Assembly: GCA_030248135.1 (NCBI GenBank)
Contig: JASANC010004226.1
Coordinates: forward strand, 1-30,373
DNA from: Theristus sp. LFF4_11
Lineage: Eukaryota; Nematoda; Chromadorea; Monhysterida; Xyalidae
DNA length: 30,373 nucleotides
Reading direction: 5' to 3'
Numbering within the stretch: position 1 is the stretch's first letter; the number at the start of each line of letters is the position of its first letter. Of the stretch, positions 10,132 through 24,624 are shown piece after piece. The notes beneath the pieces are model-generated. The model was not told where the DNA came from and searched no databases. It saw only the letters and a list, made by a program, of their open reading frames with translations. Made by a program: the position numbers and the translations under genes.

Positions 10132-10140
10132 GGGGAGAAG
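10132..10140 (+). other. Polypurine tract
   Basis: GGGGAGAAG abuts the right LTR, the expected position for the plus-strand DNA primer in LTR elements. Confidence 0.8.
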
Positions 10141-10288
10141 TTGGGAGCAACGTGTATTGTGTAATTACATGTTATTATATTAGCTATATAAGATGTGGTG
10201 ATCTGTGATCAGGTGTAGTTTATTCTTATTCCTGTCGTAATCATCCTAATCGTCCTAATCAGCGTTCATCCTAATAAAAACCCTTTCT
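10141..10288 (+). repeat. Right LTR (148 bp)
   Basis: Identical by eye to the left LTR, with TATATAAG at about 10185-10192 and AATAAA at 10273-10278. Followed by the second ATAAAG. Confidence 0.93.
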
Positions 10289-10294
10289 ATAAAG
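10289..10294. repeat. Target-site duplication, right copy (ATAAAG)
   Basis: Matches 7859-7864 exactly. Confidence 0.9.
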
Positions 10295-10731
10295 AACTAT
10301 AATAAAATGAACTTTGGAAGAAAATGTCAGTTGCAGTTGGCAGGCGATTGCTTGAAATTGCAGTCTTTCATTTCATTGCAAAAAATGTGCCAGTTTGATA
10401 AACGTGTTATATTGGCTTTCAGTGAAAAATGGTCTTCCTTAAATGCTAAAAGGAAAATAGTACCCCTATGTTTAGGCTTATCAGAAAACAAGCCTATTTT
10501 TTACTCGATGTGAATAAATTTCAGTTTTGCTGGGTGCGCATCATGTGAGTACGAAACAAGTCTTTCAAATCATTTGATAGATTCACTGTCTATATAGATC
10601 CGAAAATTGCTATGTATCAGATAGTTTGCCATTCGTCATTGATGTTGTAAGAATGTCGCTTAAACACTCAATGAAACACAAGCGCTTGGTATGATGGTAA
10701 TACATACATGAATATTTTTTCGGTTTTGCAG

Positions 10732-10917
10732 TTTCACTTTCGACAGGTAGTCACACACCGCGGTGCCCCTGGCTCGTCAGACAGCACCATGGACACCAAA
10801 ACGGCTAGTCAAACTGCGTGCCTCAATTTCGGAGCAAAAATTTACAAAAACTCTCAATCATCACTCCTGTTCACGTGTCATATACTTTCCCAACAAACAC
10901 ACGGCGCATGTGCCACG
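10732..10917 (+). CDS. Possible isolated plus-strand exon (62 codons), unassigned
   Basis: A T-rich acceptor (TTTTTTCGGTTTTGCAG, ending 10731) precedes 186 bases open in phase 0, with a GT donor candidate (GCCACG/GTGATA) at 10918. The central part is GC-richer than its flanks. The translation (including GAPGSSDSTMDTKTASQTAC) matches no family I know. No partner exons were found on either side, so this is weak. Confidence 0.2.
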
Positions 10918-13080
10918 GTGATAGGCATTCTGAAAACAAAACCACCTAATATTTGAAATTCGATCCCAAATATGTACATACTTTGTGACTCAAATCGATA
11001 AAGTTTTGCGTTTTGCACGAGGGTTTGTGGTATGCAGATGATAAGACACGATATTTTGCGAATATATTTTTCACGTAGACACATGTGTACAGATGTAACT
11101 CACTGTAACACGAGTGCAGCTTAGATCAGGCTCACACACCTGTTGTTCTGCAGACACTTACATAATAATGCTTGTGCACGAAGTAAAAAAGCTCCATTGT
11201 TCACGTTCAAGGTTCGTCTACAGCTTTGCACTAGGATACCTCATTAATCATTAATTATTGCTGAAGAGCGTGTCGGTAAAAACAACCTAAGAGAGGTTAC
11301 TACTACTGTTAAATTAAAGTTGTAAGCGACCAAGGAGCACCTGTTTATGTTCCTGTTTTTATACTCCGATTGCAACTGAAAATATCTTCACGTCAATTCA
11401 GGTTATTTCTGCAATCATGCATTACAATCATACATGGTTAGAGAAAAAACGAAGTAGTGTGATAAACCCTATACTACTTATATTACTACAAGTTTTACTA
11501 GAAATCACTTATACACGCTTAACTCATCCATTGCCCACGCTATTCCGCGTACTGTATGTGTCGACATTTTAGAAGGTTCTTTTTGTTTCTTTTCACATTC
11601 GTCACAGAAACAAGACGCAAAGTCAGTAATCAGTGCGTGGGTAACCACCGGTTCACGGTGAGCCTCCGATGTTGGTGGCGAATGGCGATGCGGCTAGTGG
11701 CCTAGAAAACACATCCAACAGCCACTTGTATGTTTTTTTGGCTCGTAGAATGATACAGCGCAAACTTTGGAACAGATAATGGTATGGTACCAAACCAACC
11801 TTGCCACGCAGGCGCATGTTTGCTGCTGAGCATGAAAAATATTTTCACGCTCTTCTCGCTGCTTTTCGCACAGGTGTGGTTGGCTTCTTCATTTCAAATC
11901 CATGGTTGCATACGGTAATTGAAAACTAAAGAAAAACGTTTTTTTGAAAAATAATTTTTAGCGCATGAACATGTATTAGACACACATGTTAACCTTGTTT
12001 GCATGGTGGGCGCACACATACTGTACCACAACGCTACTTATTGATTGTAGCTACTGAAGCTTTTTTGTCAACTTAAAACACTTTTCACCGTTTTTTGGCA
12101 CTACAGGAGTACAGGTGACGAACTTGGACCAGTTCCAAAGAACATCTTTGTTATTCAGTACGTTATTAACACCTGACGAACTCGACTTCTTTGACGTTTT
12201 GTTGTTCATTTACGTTTGCATTTGCAAATAAAAATAGGGGTGGTTTGAGATACGCGAAATAGATCACCCACCCGGGTAGTCACTTTTTATTTTTACAGGC
12301 TTTTCATATGTTCAGCACCAAACCGAAACCGAACGAAGGGCTAAAAAATCAGTGCGTAAAATTTTTGGCTGTATTCGTGTTCTCGTCTCGTTCGCTCCTC
12401 TCAACTTGAATGCTCAGTTTTCAGTTGTTGCTCAGGAACAAAATTTTTGATTTACTCCCATTATTAGAAACGTAAAAACAAAAAAATGTGAATACTTTAT
12501 ATATGCATGCAAGAGTTTTAAAACAATAGTGCACATGCACTGCTTGGATTTTATGAGTTTTGTAACATCGTTTGAACTGGATCTTCTAATTGAGAATTGA
12601 AATTGTAACCAAGCCATTGCCATCCAAGTAAGGAAATAATGCAAATTTTGCATAAACCTCAGTTTCTTTGTTGGTCAAAGATTTACTAACATTTGTTTTT
12701 TCAGTTCCGTATAGCTCAAGTGCTATAAATCCTCTAATCAAGTTTTAACCGGATGTACATGTACTTCAAAGACGATCACGCAATCGTTAACGTGCCTGCA
12801 ATTAGGTGCAATGTTCGTAATTCAAGCACATGCATTCCTAAGATGCACAAGATCAATAATTTCCAAAAAAGACCACTCAGGTATACTTCAGCGTTATAAA
12901 CAAGCACTAGTTGTGATAAATGGTTTTCCTCAAAAAGTTTAGTTAAAACAAAAAAAAACAAATCAACCTCTATTCTCTTTCCATGCATTCGTAAATTGTG
13001 TAGCTATAGATATCTTTTGGTCATTTTTTAATTCTTTTTTCCCGTCTACTTAGCCTTTTTTCGAGAACTCAGTGAAATAC
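10918..13080. other. AT-rich non-coding DNA
   Basis: No long or splice-supported frame. A small GC-rich patch at 11640-11700 contains, on the minus strand, a possible 45-bp exon (11701-11657) after TTTTCTAG, reading PLAASPFATNIGGS. It might belong to the minus-strand gene ending at 2561, but evidence is minimal. Confidence 0.45.
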
Positions 13081-13615
13081 GACACACATACCGTAAAGGC
13101 TTGCATGTATGGCATGGCTCCCCCTTGACCCCCTCTGTTTGTAATCGACGACGTCTTTGTTGCTGTTGTCGCCGTCGTCGTTTGTGTTTCTGTTTTTTAT
13201 TGCTGTTGTGATTTACTGTTAAAATAATTTTCCTCAGTTTATTCCAGTTTTTTTCCGCAGCATATTGTACACTGTATTGTACTGTAACTGTAATAAACGC
13301 GATGACGACGTTCTCTGGGTCGATTTTGTCCTGAACCGTTTCTGCACATTTTTCAACACTTTTTCCTGCTCAAACTTGTTTGTCTTTCATCGCACTGACT
13401 CCAATATAAAATCGCACTGACCTTATAATGAGGTCCGACTTTATGAACGGGGGTGGAATTTTGACAGGTCCGACTTCATGAACGGGGGAGAATTTTGACA
13501 AAGTCAAAATTTTTATTTTTTTTTGGTTTTCCGCCGTGTGACATTCAGTCCACTTTTTTGGGGTTCTTATGAGTGGGAATAACCGCCAGACTTTCCGGCT
13601 TATATCCTATCTTTA
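13081..13615. mobile_element. Decayed fragments of the CCGTAAAG-type inverted-repeat element
   Basis: CCGTAAAGGCTTGCATGTAT at 13090 resembles the end of the complete element at 22981-23146. At about 13423-13600 the opposite strand carries CACACGGCGGAAAACC and AAAAAGTGGACTGAATGTC, the internal part of the same family in reverse orientation, with GGTCCGACTT(T/C)ATGAACGGGG duplicated at about 13433 and 13468. Confidence 0.5.
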
Positions 13616-13654
13616 ATTTTAGTCCCGAGACCCATTGCGCGCACAGACACATTG

Positions 13655-13820
13655 TATGTAGGCAAACAGTTCATGCATGACGCGGGAATTCAAAATTGAC
13701 AAGGTGATCCGAGTACGCTGAACAATTAGGGCCGAGTCACTTAAGCGATTTTGAAATGCCACAAAATGATTAAAACTAGTTTCCTTTTTACATCTGCAAG
13801 CACACGCATTGAGTCGCAGG
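13655..13820. repeat. Dispersed repeat, copy 1 of a local pair
   Basis: Shares GCGGGAATTCAAAAT, CGAGTCAC-T-AGC-ATTTTGA and a TTTCCTTT-C-TCTGCAA segment, in the same order and spacing, with 14895-15065. Both copies are followed downstream by CCGTAAAG-family sequence. Confidence 0.6.
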
Positions 13821-13841
13821 CAGAACCTAAAAAAATGATAA

Positions 13842-14100
13842 TACCATAAAGTCTTGCATAAAAGGTTGTTCCCATTTACAAAAGACCCCCACCCAAAAGT
13901 GGGCGGAGTGTCACACGGCGGAAAACCGAAAAGAATCAAAGTTTTGACTTGGTCGAAATTCCACCTTGTTTAAGACCGGACTCTCTGCTTTATAAGATTT
14001 CCTCCCACTTATAAGGTTGTCGCACAAAATTCCACTTTTTTTCCAGAAAATTTTTGATTTTCAAATTTATATTGAGACCTTATATGCGAGACTTCACGTA
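13842..14100. mobile_element. Inverted-repeat element (CCGTAAAG family), longer variant, 259 bp
   Basis: Starts TACCATAAAGTCTTGCATA and ends TATGCGAGACTTCACGTA, an imperfect inverted pair. The interior shares AAAGTGGGCGGAGTGTCACA and AATTTTTGATTTTCAAATTT with the 166-bp copy at 22981-23146. About 90 extra bases in the middle contain a second CCTCCCACTTATAAG block, suggesting internal duplication. Confidence 0.65.
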
Positions 14101-14787
14101 GTTGACCTGTATAAAATTTCAAACGTGAGCTTACAGCAACCCTTCAGAGTTGGAATTGCTACCTATGGAATATGGGATATGATGGACCACCCTGCATTTC
14201 ATTGTTTTTGTTTTTACTCATTGTTGGGGTTTGTTGTTTTTCAAGTTCGGCTGAAAAAACCTTTTGTTTGGCAAAGCTGATTCGAACACGCAACCTTCTG
14301 ATCAACTTTAATTCAATTTTTATTGACAAAAACTTTATTAAGCCGACACACAGAATGAGCACGTGTCTTTTTTCAGTGATAACAGAAAGACTTCGTTACG
14401 TGGTTTGGACTCGAGTTATAAATAAATTTTACGTATCCTCTTGTTTGGCAAAGCAATTAAAATTGCACAGATAAAGATAACCGTTAATCTTGTATTTTGT
14501 GCTATTCTTTAGAGTAATAAAATGTCATTGGAATCATCTCATTGCTCCATGACCGGTGGCAATATAACCGGTCAAAAACTAGTACAGCAGGTACAAAAAA
14601 GCACGAAACAGCTGAATTTTCAACCTCAATGAAGTAGGAAATACTCCTCGGGGATTCTCTGTGATCGTTAATTTTGGCGTACTTTATTTTTTAAAGCGCT
14701 ACTGTTTCTGAATGTATCTTACGAACATGTAAACAATAATTACAATGTATATGACGGATTACACTTGTGCATGTAACCATTTTTCAG
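14101..14787. other. AT-rich non-coding DNA
   Basis: Two overlapping open frames on opposite strands (around 14160-14470) have no coding composition or splice context. Nothing else was seen. Confidence 0.5.
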
Positions 14788-14843
14788 TGTCGTTTCGTTA
14801 TGCTAAGTGCTAACTTGTCGTTTCGTTATGCTAAGTGCTAACT
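14788..14843. repeat. Tandem duplication, 28 bp x 2
   Basis: TGTCGTTTCGTTATGCTAAG followed by TGCTAACT, repeated perfectly twice. Confidence 0.95.
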
Positions 14844-14894
14844 TTTTGACCAATAATTGCTCACAACAAACCGTGCATGTATCATTGCTTCTTT

Positions 14895-15065
14895 TGGTTC
14901 TGCGACTCAATAGCACGTAGATAAGAAAACAGTTTGATGATTGAAGCGGGAATTCAAAATGGGAAGGCGAGCGACCCAAATCACAAAGTGGCTCCGAGTC
15001 ACGTGAGCATTTTTGACGCATCGAGCATTTCCTTTCCACGTCTGCAAACGCAGTTAGTCACAGAA
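14895..15065. repeat. Dispersed repeat, copy 2 of a local pair
   Basis: Counterpart of 13655-13820 with many substitutions. A further CCGTAAAG-family remnant follows at about 15355-15415 (GCCTTGCATACAAGGTTGC, AAAGTGGGCGGAGTGGCCC). Confidence 0.6.
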
Positions 15066-15426
15066 ACAAAAGAAAAAACAATACATGTGTACATATAATT
15101 GCGTTCAATAAACAGCCATTATAGGCAACGCGCATGTTGTTTGTGTTTGCAAACTTTTGAGCAACAGTGCTTTTATCATTGAAAAGCTGAAAACGGCAAC
15201 TTCGGAAGTGGTTCTTAGTGAAAAAAGATGTTGCTAAACAATGGTCTAAAGCTGCTTTTGCCACCCAAGGAGCCTCGGAAATTTCCATTTTCGGGCGGAC
15301 TTTTGCCACTCACAATGCGTCAAACAGCAAGCAACCAACTGTCGCCATTTACCGTGGAAAGCCTTGCATACAAGGTTGCTCCCTTTTATGAAACCCCAAA
15401 GTGGGCGGAGTGGCCCCATCTATGTG

Positions 15427-15608
15427 CAGTCGAACTCTAAACTATAGGGCATCAGCTGATTGGTTAGTGATCACGTGTTGTATGCTGTCTGTGCAAACCA
15501 AACTCCGCCCCCCCCCCCCCGCCCCACAGCAATTTCTGCACAGAAAGCATGCATCACATGATCATGAAAGACGACGCTGATTGCCTTTAAAATTTTGAGT
15601 TCGACTGT
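15427..15608. mobile_element. 182-bp inverted-repeat element (MITE-like) with a poly-C centre
   Basis: CAGTCGAACTC at 15427-15437 mirrors GAGTTCGACTG at 15598-15608. The similarity of the two arms extends inward for about 60 bases (GGC-ATCAGC, TGATCA-GTG). The centre has a run of 13 C at 15508-15520. It abuts a CCGTAAAG-family remnant on its left. Confidence 0.6.
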
Positions 15609-15968
15609 GGCCATAAGCCTGATAAACTGTACGCACACGATGGGCAACGGACCACTTTGCTAGAACGTGCGCTTACGGTTATATTAAAACTGTTTTGAAA
15701 CACGTTGTGTAGAAGATTGAAATTTTAATATTTTAATAAGCATACAAATTGCTGAAAGTACAAATGTGCCGAATGTTTTATTCAGTGTGTATTTTTTGGA
15801 CTCGTAATTGCGTGACGCAGTTTTACTGAGAGAAAAAACCAACAGCAATTAGGTAAGACAGCAAAGTTGTGCAAGTGTCAACCAAAACAGCATTTTTTCT
15901 GCTGAGTTTGAAAATTTTTCACCAATCAATGACACTCTTGCCATTAGAAATGACCGACGGTGTGACAG

Positions 15969-20341
<4,373 letters not shown>

Positions 20342-21071
20342 TTCATGGGCGATCAGCACAGAACAGCAACTCAGGCAATGTTGTCACCCTGCTCGGTGCT
20401 CGATCCCCGAACGCACGGACAAGAGTCAAACGCAGTACAGTCGCAAACAAGTACACGCGCACACTGCGGTATCGCTGCAGCGTGAGATCGTGTGTGTGTG
20501 TGTGTGTTTGTTTGCCACTGTGCTATACCGTATACCGACTTCTACGGTCTTCAGACTAGGACCTCCTCCTCTTTGCAGCGACTTGGACGAGCCCTGGATC
20601 AACCATTGACGAACATCAACACTCGCTCCTCATCCTATTTACTTGCACTGGTGCAAATTAATCGACCGTTGTCGACGAATTTAGAAACTGAACAGGAATA
20701 ATAATGACACTGAGATTATTTATTTAAAAACCAGAGTGCCAAAAGTTGTTTACACCCACTAACACAAAGGAAACCGTTTAAGACAGTTAATTGCCAAAGA
20801 TGTGTTCGTCCGGAATACGGTACTTTTTGCGATCGGCTCTACGCGATACCTTGATTAAACCGTTATGTGATCGTCAAGGACAATGTTGAAGGACAAAACA
20901 TTAGAATGCTATGCTCCGTGTGTCCGGGAGTTTGTGTTCGACAACTGTGAAAAAATACAGGGAAAAAGCTGTTGCATGCTCCATCGAGACAATGATCATG
21001 TTACTTTTCGAATTCTTCAGTTTGTGCGCAAGACATTCTCACAAGTTTTAATGGTTCATTGTGATACCATA
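20342..21071. other. 3' flank of the GPCR gene; (TG)n and AT-rich DNA
   Basis: GC-rich sequence continues to about 20690, consistent with a 3' UTR. A short (GT)n run lies at 20489-20507. No further exon was seen. The weak 73-codon frame 20883-21104 runs into repeat sequence. Confidence 0.5.
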
Positions 21072-21090
21072 TACCGTAAAGTCTTGCATA

Positions 21091-22975
21091 TTTCCTCTTT
21101 TTAGCGTCACAACTTTCCACGAAATTCCACTTTTTTCAGAAATTTTTGATTTTCAAATTTATAAAGTAACTTTGATATTTTAGCGTAACTTTCAACAAAT
21201 AAAGTAACTTTGATATTTTAGCGTAACTTTCAACAAATAAAGTAACTTTGATATTTTACCGTAACTTTAAATTTTCGATGAATAACAGCTATCCTATTTT
21301 AGCGTAACTTTCAATATGTTACGCTAAAATAGGATAGGGCTTGGTACTGTCCTATTTTAGCTGATCAACATATAAACAGCTCATTTAAAGCTATTTCAGC
21401 CGCGAAACTTAGTAAACCTACGTTATTTTGCACGTAGATTTCAAATTTTGATCTTGTGGGTTACGGTAACGCCCGGTTTGGTACCAACACGATCTTAGTT
21501 CTGTCAACAATCCACAAACAGCTTGGTAACCGCAACCAAATTAGTGAAACAGGTTAGATTAGGGTTGTTTTGCATGGAGATTTCAAATTTAAACCTTGTG
21601 GGTTACGGTAACGCTTGGTTTGGTCTCAACACGATCTTAGTTCTATGAACAACCCACAAACAGCTTGGTAACCGCAACCAAACCGGTGAAACAAGCTAGG
21701 TTAAGGTTGTTTTGCACGGAGATTTCAAGTTTAAACCTTGTGGATTACGGTAACGCTTGGTTTGGTCTCAACACGATCTTAGTTCCATGAACAACCCACA
21801 AACAGCTTGGTAACCGCAACCGAACCGGTGAAACATGCTATATTAGGGTTGTTTTGCACGCAGATTTTGAATTTCACCTTTTTGGATTACGGTAACGCCT
21901 AGTTTGGTCCCAATACGATTTTAGTTCTATAAACAATCAACAAACAGCTTGGTAACCGCAACAATTGTAATCTAGCTTGTTTCAGCGTTTGGTTGCGGTT
22001 ACCAAGCTGTTTGTGGGTTGTTCATAAAACTAAAATCGTGTTGAGACTAAACCAGGCGTTACCGTAATCCAGAAAGCTGAAATTCAAAATCTGCGTGCAA
22101 AACAACCTTAATCTAGCTTGTTTCACCGGTTTGGTTGCGGTTACCAAGCTGTTTGTAGATTGTTGATAGAACTAAGATTGTATTGGAACCAAACCAGGCG
22201 TTACCGTAATCCAAAAAAAGGAAATTCAAAATCTTCGTGCAAAACAACCCTAATATAGCATGATTCACCGGTTCGGTTGCGGTTACCAAGCTGTTTATGG
22301 GTTGTTGATGAAACTAACATCGTTTTGAGACCAAACCAAGCGTTACCGTAACCCACAAGGTTTAAACTTGAAATCTCCGTGCAAAACAACCTTAACCTAG
22401 CTTGTTTCACCGGTTTGGTTGCGGTTACCAAGCTGTTTGTGGGTTGTTCATAGAACTAAGATCGTGTTGAGACCAAACCAAGCGTTACCGTAACCCATCG
22501 TGTTGAGACCAAATCAAGCGTTACCGTAACCCACAAGGTTTAAATTTGAAATCTCCATGCAAAACAACCCTCATCTAACTTGTTTCACTAATTTGGTTGC
22601 GGTTACCAAGCTGTTTGTGGATTGTTGACGGAACTAAGATCGTGTTGGGACCAAACCGGGCGTTACCGTAACCCACAAAATTAAAATTTGAAATCTACGT
22701 GCAAAATAACGTAGGTTTACAAAGTTTCGCGGCTGAAATAGCTTTAAATGAGCTGTTTTTATGTTGATACGCTAAAATAGGACAGTACCAAGTCCTATCC
22801 TACTTTAGCGTAACATATTGAAAGTTACGCTAAAATATCAAAGTTACGGTAAAATATCAAGGTTACTTTATTTGTTGAAAGTTACGCTAAAATATCAAAG
22901 TTACTTTATTTGTTGAAAGTTACGCTAAAATATCAAAGTTACTCTATTTGTGGAAAGTTACGCTAAAATAGGAAA
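21091..22975. mobile_element. Foldback-type element, ~1.9 kb inverted repeat built from 142-bp and 38-bp tandem units
   Basis: The arms are inverted copies around a short unpaired centre (about 21963-21990). From outside in, each arm has 38-bp units (TAACTTTGATATTTTAGCGT plus AACTTTCAACAAATAAAG), a block with a 19-bp hairpin, a unique stretch (GCTCATTTAAAGCTATTTCA), then 142-bp units. The marker CGGTAAC falls at 21464, 21606, 21748 and 21890 on the left, and GTTACCG at 22058, 22200, 22342, 22484, 22520 and 22662 on the right, so the right arm has one extra unit and a 36-bp partial copy. No coding frame is present. This matches the layout of foldback transposons; the mobilising enzyme is unknown. 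Confidence 0.85.
21290..21336. repeat. Perfect 19-bp hairpin in the foldback arm
   Basis: TATCCTATTTTAGCGTAAC (21290-21308) pairs with GTTACGCTAAAATAGGATA (21318-21336) across a 9-base loop. A slightly mutated counterpart is in the right arm at about 22792-22835. Confidence 0.9.
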
Positions 22976-22980
22976 GCGCC

Positions 22981-23146
22981 CCGTAAAGTCTTGCATATAA
23001 GGTTCCTCCCACTTATAAGACCCCCACCCAAAAGTGGGCGGAGTGTCACACGGCGGGAAACGTTGTCACACGAAATTCCACTTTTTTCAGAAATTTTTGA
23101 TTTTCAAATTTATATAAGGAGACCTTATATGCAAGACTTTACGGTA
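22981..23146. mobile_element. MITE-like element (CCGTAAAG family), complete 166-bp copy
   Basis: CCGTAAAGTCTTGCATATAA at the left is mirrored by TTATATGCAAGACTTTACGG at the right: near-perfect ends of about 23 bp (CCGTAAAG...AAGGT). The interior contains AAAGTGGGCGGAGTGTCACA and AATTTTTGATTTTCAAATTT. It is non-coding. It begins six bases after the foldback arm. Related or decayed copies lie at 13090, 13423-13600 (reverse), 13842-14100, 15355-15415 and 21072-21165. Confidence 0.85.
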
Positions 23147-24091
23147 GCTAGATATGTTTGAAAGCTCGATTTGTGTCAACTTTATCTGCAAATTTGTTAA
23201 AAAACTTATCGCAAGAGAAATTTATGTTGCACCCAGCTCCGAATACCAAAACCACCTTAGTGCAAACTAAACTAAAAACCAAGCACAGCAAGTCCAAGGA
23301 ACACACTAGTATGGAACACAAATACAGTGTGTGTTGAACACTCAAAATCACAAATCATAAAACACTCTCTATCTTGCACCATTATTACTTTCAATTTTCA
23401 GCTTTTATCAATCGAAGAATTCGTTTCCTGCAATCGAATTCTATTTTTCAACGCCACTGCTCGTTGGTTTCGGCCAAAGTTCAGCGTTATAATTCCCATT
23501 AACAAAAAATCCGAATACAAACTTACTTTTTTCCCTGCTTGTTGCGTTGCAGGTTCTTAGGAAATGCTAATATGAATTGAAACGCTTCTTCTTGCAGACT
23601 AGAAGTTTTAAGAAAATGCAGATTCCAAGTGTGTGGTCTGCAATCAGACCGAATGGAAAGTTGTAGTTTGTTTTTGCCTCTTGCCCACACTTTCCTGTCT
23701 CTCCTCTCTAGAAAAATTGCAGAAAGCTGAAATCAGGCTTCTCATCAACGCAACGGATCAAAATCAAAATGATTGATTGCTGTCAAACAAATTAGTGAGA
23801 TCCACAAAAAATACGCATTTTGGATTGATAAATTTTGCCCATCTCAGTAGATTCCAAGCTTTTGCGCGCGTGATAAACCTCTGATAAACCGTGATAAAGC
23901 GCCTGAATTTTTTTTTGTTTGCCAAAGCTTCTATCTTTCAAAAACTGACCGGTATGTACAATGTTTCTGTGGTTTATTTTTGAGCACATTATGCGATATT
24001 ATTGTTTGTTTTTTTGGCAAATAAGAAAAACCAAGCAGAAAACTAAAAAATCAGATGTCAAAAGTATTCAAAGCTTTAAAATTGAATAACC
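23147..24091. other. AT-rich non-coding DNA, upstream of the 24092 gene
   Basis: No splice-supported exon was seen. The last bases before 24092 would hold the promoter and 5' leader of the next gene, but no convincing core motif is visible. Confidence 0.5.
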
Positions 24092-24393
24092 ATGGTTAAT
24101 ATTAGCGAGCCAGCGAGCCGCATGAACGTTTACGGCAGTACAGGTAAGCTCCAGGGCAAAATGACAAAGGGCAAAGGTTTAACAGCAAATAACAAGATTT
24201 CAATTCTTTTTTATTGGCTTTTGTAGCCCCCGGTTTCAGAAGCCGAGTGTCCCGCGTGGTGCGTGTAGTGTCTTACCCCATGTGTATCTCAAACGTTAAA
24301 GTGGTTGTGTTGTTAAAAGTGAGCGGTATCGTGGGACGCGCGGCAGCGCAATCCCACAATATTATTTCAGAAAGCTCATTGCGAATATTTTGA
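24092..24393 (+). CDS. Two-exon 5' coding segment (hidden gene), 72 aa if complete
   Basis: I do not recognise the product. ATG at 24092 (context AACCATGG) opens exon 1 (24092-24143), which ends at a consensus donor, CAG/GTAAGC. An 83-bp intron ends TTGGCTTTTGTAG, and exon 2 starts at 24227 in matching phase (1). The joined frame reads MVNISEPASRMNVYGST, then a basic segment (RSRVSRVVRVV), a hydrophobic run (CISNVKVVVLLKVSGIVG) and a TGA at 24391-24393, all in GC-rich sequence. Alternatively exon 2 stops at a donor such as AAAA/GTGAGC (24318) or GCG/GTATCG and continues to the exon at 26545, making this the 5' end of the membrane-protein gene downstream. The phase-1 option after 24325 (AGCG/GTATCG) would fit that acceptor. 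The exon 1 to exon 2 junction is well supported; the 3' end is not. Confidence 0.55.
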
Positions 24394-24551
24394 AATTTCA
24401 ATCGACCATAACATTCATGATGAATGACTAAACCAAGAAATGCTATTTGCTGTGCTAAGGTGGCCCGATACCCTATCCATCCAAACCAAAAAATTAAACA
24501 TCGGTTGCTTCTGTGATTTTACAGAACAAAAAAACCGAAAAAAAATTCAGG

Positions 24552-24588
24552 TTGCTGTTGTCGTTGTTGTCGTTGTTGTTGTTGTCGA
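24552..24588 (+). repeat. Interrupted GTT/GTC triplet repeat
   Basis: GTTGCTGTTGTCGTTGTTGT and further GTT/GTC units form a short trinucleotide run. Confidence 0.85.
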
Positions 24589-24624
24589 CCGTTTCGGTGT
24601 CCACAAAAAATCTAAAGTTGTGTT

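Larger units (their letters stand above)
7865..10288 (+). mobile_element. Gag-only (non-autonomous) LTR retrotransposon, complete, 2424 bp
   Basis: Two 148-bp direct repeats (7865-8012 and 10141-10288) read as identical, flanked by a 6-bp ATAAAG duplication. A primer-binding site of tRNA-Lys type follows the left LTR, and a purine run precedes the right LTR. The interior contains one 650-codon Gag-like frame and ends 66 bases after its stop, so there is no space for protease, reverse transcriptase, RNase H or integrase. This is the architecture called TR-GAG in plants: terminal repeats plus gag, mobilised in trans by an autonomous relative. The Lys-type primer site, 6-bp duplication and Gag type suggest the Ty3/Gypsy superfamily, but BEL/Pao is not excluded. 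Identical LTRs indicate a recent insertion. Confidence 0.92.

Noticed and set aside
9629..10183. 184-codon plus frame overlapping the Gag 3' end, considered as a frameshifted pol remnant
   Set aside because: No protease or reverse transcriptase motif is present, and the frame runs into the LTR.
22201..22431. 76-codon ORF inside the foldback arm
   Set aside because: It lies within 142-bp tandem units and is not maintained from unit to unit.
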